From the NCBI RefSeq assembly GCF_030285925.1, contig NZ_CP127251.1, positions 2,480,001-2,544,000 of the forward strand: a DNA stretch of 64,000 nucleotides. The letters are read 5' to 3'. Positions within the stretch are counted from its first letter, which is position 1; each line of letters starts with the position of its first letter. Positions 1-10,663 of the stretch are shown one piece after another. This DNA comes from Devosia sp. YIM 151766 (GTDB lineage Bacteria; Pseudomonadota; Alphaproteobacteria; Rhizobiales; Devosiaceae). The notes under the pieces were generated by a model. It was not told where the DNA came from. It was given only the letters and a program-made list of their open reading frames with translations, and did no database searches. The position numbers and the translations under genes were made by a program.

Positions 1-1950
1 CAGCGCTCGCAGCAGCTCAAGGAAATCCAGGTCGAGCTCACCGCCCTGTCCAACAATATGCGGGCCATGCTGCTCAGCAATGAGGATGCGGAACTGATCA
101 CGCGGCAGGCCGCCATGCAGCAGAATTTTGACGAGCTGAACGCTGTCGCGCACGATCTGGCCGGCAGCTTCACCAATGTCGACAATGCCAGCGACATGCA
201 GAGCTTCATCGCTACGCTCGATACCTATTGGGCCACGCTTGGCGATGCCAGGGCCGAGGCCATGAAGAATACCGATACGACGGCTTTCGCCATCACCACT
301 TCGGAAGGCAGCGCCGCGATCACCGCCGTCGAAAACACCATGGGCAAGCTGCTGCCCGCCCTGTCGCAGCGCGTGATGGCCGGCGATGCCTCGGCTTTCC
401 CCGCCTATGAGGCCGCCAGCACCCTCTTCCTCGACGCCAGCGACGTATTCCGCCAGCACCGCAATGTGCTGCTGGCGTCCAGCAACCCGGCCAAGCAGGA
501 TGAATGGTTCGGCGACTTCGACGGCGTCTATGACCGCATGCAGCCCAATATCGACCGGCTAGCGCGCCTGGCAGGTCCGTCCGAAGCCGCGCTCGTCTCC
601 GAATTGCGGTCCGATTTCGACGCCATGTTCACGGCGATGGAAAAGGGCAATACCATTGCCATCCAGCGCTCGCAGTTCAACGCCACCGAAATCGTCGACA
701 AGATCGGCGCGCCGCTGCGGGCCGAGGCCGTCGCCACGATCGACCGGATCGTTGCTCGCAACGAACAGACCGTGGCCACCGCCCTCGCCGAGGCCAATAC
801 GCTTTATGAACAGAGCCGCCTGTTCCTGATCGCGCTGCTGATCGGCTCGGTCATCATCGCCGCGGTCGCCGCCACCTGGATCGTGGTTTCGATCACCCGG
901 GCCATGAACAGCGCCGTGCGCCTGGCCACCGACGTGTCGAATGGCGATCTCAGCGCCACTGCCGATCTCAAGTCCGACGACGAGGTCGGCGATCTGATCA
1001 AGGCCCTCAACGCCATGACCGCCAAGCTGCGCGAAGTGGTCTCCGAGGTGACCGCCGCCACTCATAACGTCACCGCCGGCAGCCAGGAAATGTCGGCTAC
1101 CGCCGAGCAGTTGAGCCAGGGCGCCACCGAACAGGCATCCTCGACCGAAGAGGCCTCGGCCTCGATGGAGGAAATGGCCGCCACCATCAAGCAATCGGCC
1201 GACAATGCCTCCCAGACCGAGAAGATCGCCCGCCAGTCCGCTGCCGACGCCATCGCCTCCGGCGAAGCGGTGAACAATGCCGTCGCCGCCATGCAGACCA
1301 TCGCCGAAAAGATCATGGTCGTGCAGGAGATTGCCCGCCAGACCGACCTGCTCGCCCTCAACGCCGCGGTGGAAGCCGCCCGCGCCGGCGAACATGGCCG
1401 TGGCTTCGCCGTGGTGGCTTCGGAAGTGCGCAAGCTCGCCGAACGCAGCCAGGCGGCGGCGGCCGAAATCTCGACCTTGTCCGGCACCACGGTCAAGGCC
1501 GCTCAGTCGGCCGGCGAGATGCTCGGCCAGCTCGTGCCCGACATCCAGCGCACGGCGGAACTGGTGGAGGAAATCTCCGCCGGCAGCCGCGAGCAGAATG
1601 CCGGTGCGGCGCAGATCAACACCGCGATCCAGCAGCTCGACAAGGTGACCCAGCAAAACACCTCCGCCGCCGAGGAAATGTCCTCGACCGCCGAGGAACT
1701 GGCCAGCCAGGCCGAGCAATTGCAGGCCGCGATCAGCTATTTCCGCATCGAGGCGGGCGCCATGCCGGTGACGGCCAATAGCCCGGCCAGGTCATCCGGC
1801 GACCTGAAGCAGGCCATCCTGGCCAAGGCGCCGCATATGCGCCGGTCCGGCCAGGGCAAGATGGCCCAGGGCGGCGGTTTCGACCTCGACCTCGACGGCG
1901 ATGATCACGACGATCTCGACAGCGAGTTCACCCGCCGCGGCGCCGCCTGA
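1..1950 (+). CDS. Methyl-accepting chemotaxis protein, 5' end outside window
   Basis: Chemoreceptor that signals through CheW/CheA. The reading frame is open to base 1, so the true start lies upstream; about 649 residues are visible. A helical, presumably periplasmic sensor region is followed by one membrane segment near visible residues 274-295 ([20 protein letters not shown]). A HAMP domain and a long methyl-accepting coiled coil follow. The hairpin tip is canonical ([19 protein letters not shown], then [17 protein letters not shown]). The C-terminus is a linker rich in Asp ([11 protein letters not shown]) and I see no NWETF-type CheR-tethering pentapeptide. It precedes cheW by 82 bases and probably heads or belongs to the che operon. 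Confidence 0.95.
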   Translation, partial: QRSQQLKEIQVELTALSNNMRAMLLSNEDAELITRQAAMQQNFDELNAVAHDLAGSFTNVDNASDMQSFIATLDTYWATLGDARAEAMKNTDTTAFAITTSEGSAAITAVENTMGKLLPALSQRVMAGDASAFPAYEAASTLFLDASDVFRQHRNVLLASSNPAKQDEWFGDFDGVYDRMQPNIDRLARLAGPSEAALVSELRSDFDAMFTAMEKGNTIAIQRSQFNATEIVDKIGAPLRAEAVATIDRIVARNEQTVATALAEANTLYEQSRLFLIALLIGSVIIAAVAATWIVVSITRAMNSAVRLATDVSNGDLSATADLKSDDEVGDLIKALNAMTAKLREVVSEVTAATHNVTAGSQEMSATAEQLSQGATEQASSTEEASASMEEMAATIKQSADNASQTEKIARQSAADAIASGEAVNNAVAAMQTIAEKIMVVQEIARQTDLLALNAAVEAARAGEHGRGFAVVASEVRKLAERSQAAAAEISTLSGTTVKAAQSAGEMLGQLVPDIQRTAELVEEISAGSREQNAGAAQINTAIQQLDKVTQQNTSAAEEMSSTAEELASQAEQLQAAISYFRIEAGAMPVTANSPARSSGDLKQAILAKAPHMRRSGQGKMAQGGGFDLDLDGDDHDDLDSEFTRRGAA

Positions 1951-2032
1951 TCGACGGTGCTCCGATCCCGGCCGTCCAGAAGGCTGGCCGGGATCAGCCG
2001 TCCATCTCGCGCCGAGTAATAGGGAAAACGTC

Positions 2033-2497
2033 ATGGCCGAACGATCGCAATATGTAACCCTGGGCGTCGGCGAGGAAATGTTCGCCGCGCCCGTCAGCCG
2101 CGTCCAGGAAATCCTCGACATGCGGCCCATAGCCCGCCTGCCCCGCGCCCCGGAAAACCTGCTCGGCATGATCGACGTGCGCGGGCAGGGCGTACCGGTA
2201 CTCGATCTGCGCCTGACGCTGGACATGGCCGAGGCCGCGGATACCGAAAACACCCGTATCGTGGTGCTCTCGGTGACGGGCTCGACTGGCGAGGTCATCC
2301 TCGGCCTGCGGGCCGACCGGGTCTTCGAGGTCACGGTGCTCGACAGCGACGAACTCGGTCCGCCGCCGGCCATCAAGGCCGGCTGGAGCGGGCATTGCAT
2401 CGAGGGCATCGGCCGCCGCAATGGCAGATTCGTCACGGTGCTCAATCTCGACCGCTTGCTCGGCGAGGTCGCGGATCTGGCCGGCCAGGCCGCATGA
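2033..2497 (+). CDS. cheW: Chemotaxis coupling protein CheW
   Basis: Adaptor of 154 residues linking chemoreceptors to the kinase CheA at the inner face of the membrane. The whole protein is a single CheW domain: early YVTLGVGEEMFAAPVSRVQEI, then the typical GMIDVRGQGVPVLDLR segment and a C-terminal GRFVTVLNLDRLL strand. The start is ATG 2033, preceded by a purine-rich AGGGAAAA at 2021-2028; an upstream in-frame extension to 1901 overlaps the MCP gene and is not needed. It lies between the MCP and cheR genes in the same direction. Acidic residues and length are normal for the family. Confidence 0.95.
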   Translation: MAERSQYVTLGVGEEMFAAPVSRVQEILDMRPIARLPRAPENLLGMIDVRGQGVPVLDLRLTLDMAEAADTENTRIVVLSVTGSTGEVILGLRADRVFEVTVLDSDELGPPPAIKAGWSGHCIEGIGRRNGRFVTVLNLDRLLGEVADLAGQAA

Positions 2498-2560
2498 TCC
2501 ACCCGCCTCATCGGCTGGCTAGTCCATGCCCGCCGCTTTTATGAGTATCCGGAGTTCGCC

Positions 2561-3436
2561 TTGTCCAATCTTGCCCGAGCCCTGCCCGTATCCGCCGACC
2601 CCGACCATTTGAGCACCGCCGACTTCCAGCGCATCTCCAGCCTGATCGGGGAGCAGGTGGGCATCCGCCTGCCCCCGACCAAGCGGCTGATGGTGGAGGG
2701 CCGGTTGCGCAAGCGCATGCGCGCGCTCGAACTGAACAATCTGCGCGCCTATGGCGACTACCTGTTCCGCCAGAACGGGCTGGACAGCGAACTGCCCTTT
2801 CTCATCAACGCCGTCACCACCAACAAGACCGATTTCTTCCGCGAGCCCGAGCATTTCCACCTGATGGAGAAATTGCTGGTGCCCGAATTGCTGACATTGC
2901 GCGCCGGCGAGCGCAATCCGCAACTCAAGATCTGGAGCGCCGCCAGTTCGACCGGTGCCGAAGCCTATACCATCGCCATGGTACTGGCCGACATGGCGGC
3001 GCAACGCCGCGATTTTCGCTTCGCCATCCTGGGCACCGATGTTTCCACCGAGGTTTTGGCGCAAGGGCGCCGCGCCGTCTATCCGGCCGAGATGATCGCG
3101 CCCGTGCCGCAAACCATGCAGTCGCGCTATCTGATGTTCGCCCGCAAAGCCGGCATCCGGCCCGATATCCGCATCGCGCCCGAATTGCGCCGGCTGGTGC
3201 GGTTCGGCCGGCTCAACCTCATGTCGGATACCTATCGGGTCGATCGGGACGTCGACATCATTTTCCTGCGCAATGTGCTGATCTATTTCGACAAGCCCGA
3301 CCAGGCAGCGGTCATTTCCCGCCTGATCGGCCATTTGCGGCCCGGCGGTTACCTCTTGCTTGGACATTCCGAGTCTATGGTGGGGACATCCATCACCATG
3401 CGGCAGGTTGCCCCGTCGGTGTTTCAGAAGATCTGA
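2561..3436 (+). CDS. cheR: Chemotaxis protein methyltransferase CheR
   Basis: Transfers methyl groups from S-adenosylmethionine to receptor glutamates. It has 291 residues with an N-terminal helical CheR domain and a Rossmann-like methyltransferase domain. The SAM-binding stretch is KIWSAASSTGAEAYTIAM, and the conserved FLRNVLIYFD motif follows later. The start is TTG 2561, behind a CCGGAG ribosome site at 2550-2555; the ATGs at 2526 and 2541 are in another frame. It is followed after 9 bases by cheB, the opposing esterase, as is usual. Confidence 0.95.
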   Translation: MSNLARALPVSADPDHLSTADFQRISSLIGEQVGIRLPPTKRLMVEGRLRKRMRALELNNLRAYGDYLFRQNGLDSELPFLINAVTTNKTDFFREPEHFHLMEKLLVPELLTLRAGERNPQLKIWSAASSTGAEAYTIAMVLADMAAQRRDFRFAILGTDVSTEVLAQGRRAVYPAEMIAPVPQTMQSRYLMFARKAGIRPDIRIAPELRRLVRFGRLNLMSDTYRVDRDVDIIFLRNVLIYFDKPDQAAVISRLIGHLRPGGYLLLGHSESMVGTSITMRQVAPSVFQKI

Positions 3437-3445
3437 GTCCGTGTT

Positions 3446-4594
3446 ATGAGCGCCAAAAGCGGTAAAATCCGCGTCCTGATCGTCGACGACAGCGCCTCCG
3501 TGCGCACGACGCTGAGCGACATCATCTCTGCCGATCCCGACCTCGAGGTCATGGCCACGGCCGCCGACCCCTATGTGGCGGTCGAACGCATCCGCCAGGA
3601 AGTGCCCGATGTCATTTTCCTCGACATCGAATTGCCGCGCATGGACGGGCTGACATTCCTGCGCAAAATCATGTCGCAGCGGCCCATTCCCGTGGTCATC
3701 TGCTCCAGCCTCGCCCAGTCCGGCTCCGAGACGCTGATGCAGGCGCTGGAAGCCGGCGCGGTCGATGTGGTGGCCAAGCCCCGGGTCGACACCGCCCAGT
3801 TCCTGCAGGAATCGCGCATGCGCATCTGTGACGCCGCCAAAGCAGCCGCCCAGGCCAAGATGCGCGGCGTCCAGAAATCCTCGCCCGTCATTCAAGCGCA
3901 ATCGGACCTAAAGGTCGAAGCCAAGCTGACCGCCGACGCCATCATGCCGCCTTTGTCGGAGGCCCGACGGCACAGCCTCATGAGCCGCCTGCCAGTCAGC
4001 GAGTCCCTCGTAGCCATTGGCGCCTCCACCGGCGGCACCGAGGCGTTGCGGGAAGTGCTGGAAGCGCTGCCCGCGGACAGCCCGGCCATTCTCATCGTCC
4101 AGCACATGCCCGAGAAATTCACCTCCGCCTTCGCCCGGCGGCTCGACGCCACCTGCGCCATCCGCGTCAAGGAAGCCGAGGATGGCGACCTGGTGCAATC
4201 CGGCCTGGCGCTGATCGCGCCGGGCAACCTGCACATGCTGCTGGTGCGCAACGGCACGCGCTATACGGTGCGGATCGCGGATGGTCCGCATGTGTCGCGC
4301 CACCGCCCCTCGGTGGACGTGCTGTTCCGCTCCACCGCCCAATCGGCCGGCCGGAACGCCATGGGCATGCTGCTGACCGGCATGGGCGATGACGGCGCCA
4401 GGGGCCTGCTGGAAATGCGCCAGATGGGCAGCCCCACCCTCGCCCAGGACGAGGCGAGCAGCGTGGTCTTCGGCATGCCCAAGGAAGCCATTCAACGCGG
4501 CGCCGCCAGCCGCGTTCTGCCGCTCAACAAGATGGCCGGAGAAATCGCCGCTTTCGGCCGCAAGGCCAGAACGGGCGCAGGAGACAAAGCATGA
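3446..4594 (+). CDS. cheB: Chemotaxis glutamate methylesterase/deamidase CheB
   Basis: Response-regulator-controlled enzyme that removes methyl groups from receptors and gives adaptation. An N-terminal receiver (residues about 8-125) has the acidic pocket DD14-15 and phosphoacceptor Asp60 ([11 protein letters not shown]). A linker leads to the esterase domain. The catalytic serine lies in [12 protein letters not shown], the histidine in QHMPEKFT and the aspartate in TGMGDDGA. Length (382) is a little above the E. coli protein because of the linker. Its stop overlaps the next gene's start (ATGA at 4591-4594), indicating translational coupling. Confidence 0.95.
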   Translation: MSAKSGKIRVLIVDDSASVRTTLSDIISADPDLEVMATAADPYVAVERIRQEVPDVIFLDIELPRMDGLTFLRKIMSQRPIPVVICSSLAQSGSETLMQALEAGAVDVVAKPRVDTAQFLQESRMRICDAAKAAAQAKMRGVQKSSPVIQAQSDLKVEAKLTADAIMPPLSEARRHSLMSRLPVSESLVAIGASTGGTEALREVLEALPADSPAILIVQHMPEKFTSAFARRLDATCAIRVKEAEDGDLVQSGLALIAPGNLHMLLVRNGTRYTVRIADGPHVSRHRPSVDVLFRSTAQSAGRNAMGMLLTGMGDDGARGLLEMRQMGSPTLAQDEASSVVFGMPKEAIQRGAASRVLPLNKMAGEIAAFGRKARTGAGDKA

Positions 4595-6294
4595 CCACGC
4601 CGCTCGATCCAGCCCGGATCCATCGTCTCGCCGACGACCTCGCCCGCCCGAGGCGGGACATCGAAACCGCCTTCGTCGCAGTGGGTATGCGCCTGACCGA
4701 AGGCGCCGCCTTGCTCAATACCCTGAGCAAGCTGTTCGGAGCCCTGCCCGATGCCCTGCAAGGCGCCGAGGTCGAGGAGGCGCTGGCCCATCTTGGCGCC
4801 GTGGTTGCGAGAGCCGATGCGCTCTCCGGCACTTTCGGCCAGGAAAAGGCCGATCTGGCGCGGCTGGTCGAAGTTGTCGCGGCCGCCAATTCGCCCATTT
4901 CCGATCTACGGCGCGCCGTGAAGATGATGGGCATCGTCTCGATCAACGCCCGGGTCACCGCCGCCAGCATTGTCGGGGACAGCGACGATTTCGACGTCTT
5001 CACCACCGATATCGCTACCCTCTCCGACTCGGCCAGCCAGACCATTCAGGAATTCGCCCAGGTCTATCGGCAATTGACCACCGAAGTGGATCGCGCCGCC
5101 GCTCAGCGCGCCCGCTTCGAGGCGGCTCATGCCGATACGCTTTCCGGCCTTGCCCAAAGCCTCACGGCCACCATCGAGGCCCTGGACCGCCAACGCGCCG
5201 CCGCCGTCGACAGCAGCGCCGAAACCGGCCGCGTCTCACGGCAGATCGTCGGCCGGATCGGTAGCGCCGTGATGTCCTTGCAGGTGGGCGATGCCACCCG
5301 GCAACGCCTCGAACATGTCGAAGCCGGCCTGGCGCGCCTCGAAGAGCTCGTTGCCGGCGACACGATCGAGCCGACAGACCGGCCCGGCGCCATCGCTGCG
5401 CTGACCATGCTTCAACAAACCCAGCTCACCGACATCGCCGCCGCTTTCGCCCAGGAAGTCGAGCAGGCCGAGCAGGACCTCAACGCCCTGGCCAGCGACG
5501 CCGGCACCATCATGGCGCGCAGCCGCGATTTCCACGGCGACGACCGGGGCCAATCCTCGGCCATTGCCAGTCTCAGCGCCCAATTGCGCACCGCCGTCAC
5601 CATTCTCAAGGACTTCGAGAGCGAACGGGCCAAGCTGGAAATCGTGGCCAATGCGGTGCAGGAAACGGTCCGCGTCCTGCTCGATCATGTCGGTGCCGTG
5701 CAGGACATCGAGGCCAATATGCGCCTGGTCAGCCTCAACGCCGCCGTGCGCTGCGCCCAATTGGGGCCGCGCGGCGCTTCGCTGACCGTCATCGCCATGC
5801 AATTGCGGGAGCTGACTACGGAAACGGTCGTCGCGGCCGAAGCCGCCATGACCCAACTCGATCAATCCTCGGCCCTTGCCGGCTCCTTCGGCGCCGCCGC
5901 CAGCGGCAATGGCGCCGGTCAGATCGGCGAGTTGGAAGAACAGGCCAATCTGGCCCTCGATATCCTCGGTCAGCTCGACCAGCGCATCGCCGCTGCCCTC
6001 GCCCGCCTCAATTCCGATGGTCCCAAGGTCATCGGCCTGCTCGATGGGGCGGCGCGCCGCCTGTCCGGCCAGTCCGCTCTGGCCGAAATTCTGGACGATA
6101 CGGCTCTCGCCATTGCCAGCCTCACGAGCCAGTCCCTGCCCTCGACGCTGTCATCGCCCCTGACCGACATTCTCGGCCAATTGCGCGGCAGCTACACGAT
6201 GGAAGCCGAGCGCATGATCCACGACCGAATATTCCCTCTCAACGCCGCTCCCGAGCCGCAAGGCGAAACGGAGCTCGACGCCTTCATGTTGTAG
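4591..6294 (+). CDS. Soluble MCP-like chemotaxis protein with CheZ-like DxxxQ motif
   Basis: A 567-residue, almost entirely helical protein with no signal peptide or membrane segment, coupled to cheB by an ATGA overlap. Two regions resemble degenerate MCP hairpin tips: [15 protein letters not shown] near residue 112 and [19 protein letters not shown] near residue 379, the latter followed by [12 protein letters not shown] as in receptors. Between them, residues 231-242 read [13 protein letters not shown]234-x3-Q238 matches the catalytic DxxxQ of the CheY-P phosphatase CheZ in spacing and helical setting. I infer a cytoplasmic signalling or phosphatase component of this chemosensory operon. No named family is certain, and the similarity could be limited to coiled coil. 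Confidence 0.7.
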   Translation: MTTPLDPARIHRLADDLARPRRDIETAFVAVGMRLTEGAALLNTLSKLFGALPDALQGAEVEEALAHLGAVVARADALSGTFGQEKADLARLVEVVAAANSPISDLRRAVKMMGIVSINARVTAASIVGDSDDFDVFTTDIATLSDSASQTIQEFAQVYRQLTTEVDRAAAQRARFEAAHADTLSGLAQSLTATIEALDRQRAAAVDSSAETGRVSRQIVGRIGSAVMSLQVGDATRQRLEHVEAGLARLEELVAGDTIEPTDRPGAIAALTMLQQTQLTDIAAAFAQEVEQAEQDLNALASDAGTIMARSRDFHGDDRGQSSAIASLSAQLRTAVTILKDFESERAKLEIVANAVQETVRVLLDHVGAVQDIEANMRLVSLNAAVRCAQLGPRGASLTVIAMQLRELTTETVVAAEAAMTQLDQSSALAGSFGAAASGNGAGQIGELEEQANLALDILGQLDQRIAAALARLNSDGPKVIGLLDGAARRLSGQSALAEILDDTALAIASLTSQSLPSTLSSPLTDILGQLRGSYTMEAERMIHDRIFPLNAAPEPQGETELDAFML

Positions 6295-6315
6295 GCGCGG
6301 GGATGCTGAGACGAT

Positions 6316-6346
6316 AACGCGCCGCTGCCTGTGGCAGCGGCGCGTT
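6316..6346. terminator. Hairpin between convergent genes
   Basis: A perfect 14-base stem (6316-6329 with 6333-6346, AACGCGCCGCTGCC) and a 3-base loop lie between the end of the che operon and the end of the minus-strand catalase gene. No strong T run follows on either strand, so it is a probable bidirectional terminator with modest intrinsic strength. Confidence 0.6.
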
Positions 6347-6372
6347 GAGATTGCGACAATCCGTCAGGCCGT

Positions 6373-7881
6373 TCAGCCTTCGCCCATGCCTTCGGCCGGC
6401 CGCGGAGCCGTGCCCGAGCGCACCTTGTCCTCGATGCGCTGACCGATATCGCCATCGACATTCTTCCAATATTGGATGGCCCTGCCCAGAACCGGCTCGC
6501 GGACGCCGCCAAGCAGGCTGCCCGCCACCGTGTCCACCAGGGCGGCGCGCTGCGCGTCGTCGAACACGTCGCGCACGAGAATGCCCGGCTGGCCGAAATC
6601 GTCGTCGTCGCTGCGCAGCGTATAGGCGCTGCGCACCATCTGACCATCGGCCTCCCAGCCTTCCGCCACCGGTCCGGTATCGTCGGCCCATTGGCGGTCA
6701 TGGCTATTGGGTGCATAGACCGGCGCATTGCCCGAATGATGATAGGCCATATGGCCGTCGAACATATAGGTGTTCACCGGCACTTTCGGCTGGTTGACCG
6801 GCAATTGATGGAAATTGGTGCCGATGCGGTTGCGCTGCGCGTCATTATAGGCGAAGGCGCGGCCCAGCAGCATCTTGTCCGGCGACAGCCCGATGCCGGG
6901 CACAGTATTGCCGGGCGAGAACGCCGCCTGCTCGATCTGAGCGAAGAAGTTCTCCGGATTGCGGTTCAGCATCATCTTGCCGACCCTGATCAGCGGATAA
7001 TCGGCATGCGGCCAGGTCTTGGTCAGGTCGAACGGGTTGATCCGATAGGTCTTGGCCTCCTCATAGGGCATGACCTGCACCGACAGGATCCAGCTCGGAT
7101 GTTCGCCGCGCTCGATGGCGTCGAACAGATCGCGGCGGTGGAAATCGGCATCGGCGCCGGCCATGGTCGAGGCTTCCGCATTGCTGAAGAATTCCATGCC
7201 CTGCTCGGTATGGAAGTGATATTTGACCCAGAATTTCTCGCCCTGGTCATTGACCCACATATAGGTGTGCGAGCCATAGCCGTTCATGTGGCGCCAGGTC
7301 CGCGGCAGGCCGCGTATGCCCATCAGATAGGTCACCTGATGCGCGCTTTCCGGATTATTGGTCCAGAAATCCCATTGCATGTGATTGTCGCGCAGGCCGG
7401 AATCCGGAAGCCGCTTCTGGCTGCGGATGAAGTGGGGAAACTTCATCGGATCGCGCACGAAGAAGATCGGCGTATTATTGCCCACGAGGTCGTAATTGCC
7501 CTCGCTGGTATAGAATTTGAGCGAGAAGCCGCGCACGTCGCGCCAGGTATCGGGGCTGCCCATTTCGCCGGCCACGGTGGAGAAGCGCGCCAGCATCTCG
7601 GTGGAGGCGCCCTTCTGGAACAGAGCCGCCTTGGTATAGGCCGAGACGTCCTCGGTGGTTTCGAACACGCCGAAAGCGCCGGCGCCCTTGGCATGCGGCT
7701 GGCGCTCGGGAACCTTCTCGCGATTGAAATGCGCCATCTGCTCGAGGAAATGCACATCGTGCAGCACGATCGGACCATCGGCACCGATGGTCAGCGAATT
7801 CCGGTCGCTCGGGGCCGGAGCGCCGGCACCGGTGGTCGAAGCACCGGAATGAAAGTTTTTGGAATTGCTTTGATCTGACAT
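6373..7881 (-). CDS. katA: Monofunctional haem catalase
   Basis: Converts hydrogen peroxide to water and oxygen. The 502-residue length fits the small-subunit catalases. The distal histidine is H63 in [13 protein letters not shown] and the conserved Asn lies in [14 protein letters not shown]. The proximal haem-ligand tyrosine is in [14 protein letters not shown] near the C-terminal third. No signal peptide is seen, so it is cytoplasmic. ATG 7881 is chosen because a GGAGA ribosome site sits 4 bases upstream; the frame stays open for 44 more codons without such a site. The gene is monocistronic, converging on the che operon. An OxyR-type control is common for such genes, but no operator was confirmed here. 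Confidence 0.95.
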   Translation of the reverse strand: MSDQSNSKNFHSGASTTGAGAPAPSDRNSLTIGADGPIVLHDVHFLEQMAHFNREKVPERQPHAKGAGAFGVFETTEDVSAYTKAALFQKGASTEMLARFSTVAGEMGSPDTWRDVRGFSLKFYTSEGNYDLVGNNTPIFFVRDPMKFPHFIRSQKRLPDSGLRDNHMQWDFWTNNPESAHQVTYLMGIRGLPRTWRHMNGYGSHTYMWVNDQGEKFWVKYHFHTEQGMEFFSNAEASTMAGADADFHRRDLFDAIERGEHPSWILSVQVMPYEEAKTYRINPFDLTKTWPHADYPLIRVGKMMLNRNPENFFAQIEQAAFSPGNTVPGIGLSPDKMLLGRAFAYNDAQRNRIGTNFHQLPVNQPKVPVNTYMFDGHMAYHHSGNAPVYAPNSHDRQWADDTGPVAEGWEADGQMVRSAYTLRSDDDDFGQPGILVRDVFDDAQRAALVDTVAGSLLGGVREPVLGRAIQYWKNVDGDIGQRIEDKVRSGTAPRPAEGMGEG

Positions 7882-8295
7882 GAAATCTCCTGACAGGTCT
7901 GGATGAGGCAATGGGGCCAGTTTGAGCCTTGGGTCGAACTGGTGGGGAGCGGTTTGGCGACGTGTCTTAGCCACCGTTTCGCGGAAACGCGAATCCGGCA
8001 GGACCAATAGCACTCGCCGCCTGAACTTGCGATGACGGCGACTATGATCGGATTATTGCGCGCTCGCGTCAAATGGGGAAAACGAAAGCGGGGCCGCATT
8101 TTAGGCGAAGATGACACTCCGACGCAGGCGGCCCTATGCCCTTGCTCCCCGGCCCTTTTCGCGCAAGACTGATCGTGATCGAAGCGGGCGCGGAACCGAT
8201 TGGCCGCTTTTGCTGAACAAAGAGTTCTAGCCGGATGAACGGCTGAATCCGCCCCCTGCGATCCCAATGATGCGCGAACGCCTGGCGGCCCGCCG
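7882..8295. other. Intergenic region between catalase and NMO genes
   Basis: This 414-base gap separates two divergent genes and must hold both promoters. I see no convincing small reading frame, RNA or strong hairpin, and no promoter clear enough to place. The part from 7882 to about 8010 is open in the catalase frame but lacks a start with a ribosome site. Confidence 0.4.
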
Positions 8296-9684
8296 ATGAA
8301 AGATCAGATACGCAATACCCTCGAAACGCTGCTCGGCTGTCGTCACCCGATAATATCGGCGGGAATGGGCGGCGTGGCGCGGTCGGAATTGGTGGCGGCG
8401 GTCACCAATGCCGGGGGCTTCGGTTTCCTCGGCATGGTGCGCGAGCCTGTCAGCCTGATAGGCCGGGAAGTCGAGGCGCTGCGCCAGGGAGGGCATCGGC
8501 GCTTCGGGGTCAACATCATTCCCGGCGCCACCGACAGCGATCTGCTCGCGCGACAGCTCGACGCCATTATCGACCTTGAGGTGCCGGCAGTCTGCCTGTT
8601 CTGGGAGATCGATCGAGCCGTCATCCGCCGCTTGCGCGACGCCGGCATTGTCGTTGTCTATCAGGTCGGCTCGGTTGACGAGGCGCTGATGGCCGAACGG
8701 GCGGGGTCGCAGATCATCATCGCCCAGGGACAGGAGGCCGGCGGCCATGTCCGTGGCGCCACGCCACTGCGCCGCCTGCTGCCAGCCATAGTAAAAAAAG
8801 TCGACATTCCGGTCCTGGCTGCCGGCGGGCTGGCCAGCGGCGCCGATCTGGTCATTGCCCGAGCCCTGGGGGCGGCGGGCATCGTTCTTGGAACGGCCTT
8901 GATCGCCACGACGGAATCCTTTGCCCATTCCTTTCACCAACAGCGATTGCTGGCGGCGACCGCCGCCGACACCCTGCTCACCGACATCTTCCACATAAAC
9001 TGGCCGCCAGGGGCCATGGTGCGCGTCTTGCGCAGCGCCGTCACCGCGGGCCGGATCGACAATCCGGGAGCTGGCGCCGAGCGGCCGATCGGAGAGGAGG
9101 AAGGGCGACCCATTTACCTCTTCAGCACCGATTCCCCGCTGCGCACGATGACCGGCGATTTCGCTTCCATGGCGCTTTATGCGGGCACCGGCGTCGGCAG
9201 CATCACCGAAATAAAGCCGGCAGGGACAGTCATAGACGATATTCTGGAGGAGGCGGAAGCGCTCCTGACCCTGCCGGCCTCCCCGGACTCCATCGAACGA
9301 GCTTCACCGGTCTGCTATGCCGACGAGGTGAGCAACACTTATATGGGGCTGCTGGAAGAGCCGGCCGCGGCCGCTGAGACAACGGCCTTGGTCCATCTGC
9401 TTCGTGCCGGCCTGGCAGCTTCGCTCGCCGGCATGGGCGAGAGCGCTGAGCAGCCGCCTTTCACCAAGAACGGCCTATTCTACGCCCGTTACATATCGAT
9501 ATTGCGTGATTTCATCGATCCGGGCGCCACAATCCCTGATCTCGCCGATAGCGCGCCCCATGCCCTCCCTGCCCTGTTGCGACAGCACCTGCACACCCTG
9601 CTGCCGCAACTGGCCGAGGGGCGTCGGCGATCGATATTGCTGGCCCTGGCAGAAGAGCTGCAGGCGGATCCGCAGACTGGATAA
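8296..9684 (+). CDS. Nitronate monooxygenase / 2-nitropropane dioxygenase family FMN protein
   Basis: FMN-dependent TIM-barrel protein of 462 residues. The N-terminal HPIISAGMGGVARSELVAA resembles the PIIxxPM-type opening of class I nitronate monooxygenases. GGFGFLGM, FGVNIIP, IIAQGQEAGGH and VLAAGGLASGADL follow in the usual order; the last two form the phosphate and flavin site and include the catalytic His of AGGH. A C-terminal extension of about 120 helical residues after the barrel is atypical for the shortest members. Related enzymes include enoyl-ACP reductase FabK, so the substrate is unresolved. It stands alone, divergent from the catalase gene. Confidence 0.8.
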   Translation: MKDQIRNTLETLLGCRHPIISAGMGGVARSELVAAVTNAGGFGFLGMVREPVSLIGREVEALRQGGHRRFGVNIIPGATDSDLLARQLDAIIDLEVPAVCLFWEIDRAVIRRLRDAGIVVVYQVGSVDEALMAERAGSQIIIAQGQEAGGHVRGATPLRRLLPAIVKKVDIPVLAAGGLASGADLVIARALGAAGIVLGTALIATTESFAHSFHQQRLLAATAADTLLTDIFHINWPPGAMVRVLRSAVTAGRIDNPGAGAERPIGEEEGRPIYLFSTDSPLRTMTGDFASMALYAGTGVGSITEIKPAGTVIDDILEEAEALLTLPASPDSIERASPVCYADEVSNTYMGLLEEPAAAAETTALVHLLRAGLAASLAGMGESAEQPPFTKNGLFYARYISILRDFIDPGATIPDLADSAPHALPALLRQHLHTLLPQLAEGRRRSILLALAEELQADPQTG

Positions 9685-9741
9685 CAGAGAGGAACAATCG
9701 TTGTGTCTGCGCATTGCAGCTCGACACGCGGTACAATACGG

Positions 9742-10128
9742 ATGACAGACCAAGACACAAACAGCGCCACCAAGCGGATGTGGCCAGCAATCTGGCGCGG
9801 CATGAAGTGCAAGTGCCCGCGCTGCGGCAAAGCCTGGCTGTTTCACCATTATATCGAGCAGGTGGACCAATGTCCGGCCTGCCACGAACCCCTCGCCTAT
9901 TACCGGGTCGGCCTCTTCTTGCCGCTGGTGGTCATCACGGTGATCGTCAACATCATCGGGTTTGTGATGTTGGGGATGGAACTCGGCGGCCATAGCAACC
10001 CGCTCATTTATCTCTATGTGCTGGTGCCGCTCTCGGTGATAGTGCCGCTTCTTATCTTGCCCAGCGCCAAGGGCGGGCTGATCGGGCTGATGTGGGCCAA
10101 TGGCTGGAGCGACGAACAGGACCGCTGA
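9742..10128 (+). CDS. DUF983 family membrane protein with zinc ribbon
   Basis: A 128-residue protein with an N-terminal zinc ribbon (CKCPRCGKAW, then CPACHEPL) and two hydrophobic segments (LPLVVITVIVNIIGFVMLGM and a second from about residue 86), matching DUF983, a common alphaproteobacterial inner-membrane family of unknown role. ATG 9742 is given here. A GTG at 9703 in the same frame has a better ribosome site (AGAGAGG, 9686-9692) and would add 13 residues, so the start is undecided. It follows the nitronate monooxygenase gene closely and may be cotranscribed with it. Confidence 0.8.
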   Translation: MTDQDTNSATKRMWPAIWRGMKCKCPRCGKAWLFHHYIEQVDQCPACHEPLAYYRVGLFLPLVVITVIVNIIGFVMLGMELGGHSNPLIYLYVLVPLSVIVPLLILPSAKGGLIGLMWANGWSDEQDR

Positions 10129-10342
10129 CCCAGCCGGTCTTGCCCGCTTTCAGGCCTGCCTGCTTGTCGGCCATCAGCACCTCGCTGCCATGATTTACCA
10201 CGGCCATACCCCGATCCGGGCGTTTGGTCGCACTTGAAGATTCGCCAATCGGCACGACATCGAAAGCAAGGTCCTGGTCTGGGCCTGCCTGCCCAAATCA
10301 ACACATGAACGCTCGCGGTATAACGCCAGCAAGGAGGATTGT

Positions 10343-10516
10343 ATGTCTGCCCCGAGGCAATGCCGGTCATGCGCAGGAACGTGGCCACGCGCCGCTATCC
10401 GCTGCCCATGGTGTCTGGTGACCTCCACTCCGGAGCCACGCCAACCGCTTCCGCCTCCGCCAGGCGGGCAGGCAAGGCAGGCCGATCCCTTACCCGGCTA
10501 CTGGCTCGCGCCATAA
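10343..10516 (+). CDS. Small two-CxxC (zinc-ribbon-like) protein, 57 residues
   Basis: An unnamed short gene with a near-ideal ribosome site, AAGGAGG at 10331-10337, five bases before ATG 10343. The product starts MSAPRQCRSC and has two CxxC pairs (C7/C10 and C21/C24) separated by ten residues, followed by a proline-rich tail ending GYWLAP. The spacing could bind one zinc ion. The frame ends at TAA 10516. It lies between DUF983, itself a zinc-ribbon protein, and the pseudoazurin gene. The codon use is less typical than in the neighbours, so it could be chance; the ribosome site and paired cysteines are the case for it. Confidence 0.5.
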   Translation: MSAPRQCRSCAGTWPRAAIRCPWCLVTSTPEPRQPLPPPPGGQARQADPLPGYWLAP

Positions 10517-10663
10517 TCCGGTAGGACCAAAGGTCTCATGGCCTTTCATGGCAGAATGCCGATAATGCGGCGCGGCGTCTGCCAGAAATGACGGCGCCGC
10601 CGGGGCTGGAGCGCTGGCCTGCCTGCGCTCGCCCCACATTTCCCTACCGAGAGAAGCGAATAG

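Noticed and set aside
559..1719. Long antisense reading frame of 386 codons under the MCP gene
   Set aside because: Its composition is Gly-, His- and Arg-rich, as expected from the antisense of high-GC coding DNA, and it has no recognisable domain.
6300..6797. Plus-strand frames over the catalase gene
   Set aside because: They lie antisense to katA, whose motifs are complete.
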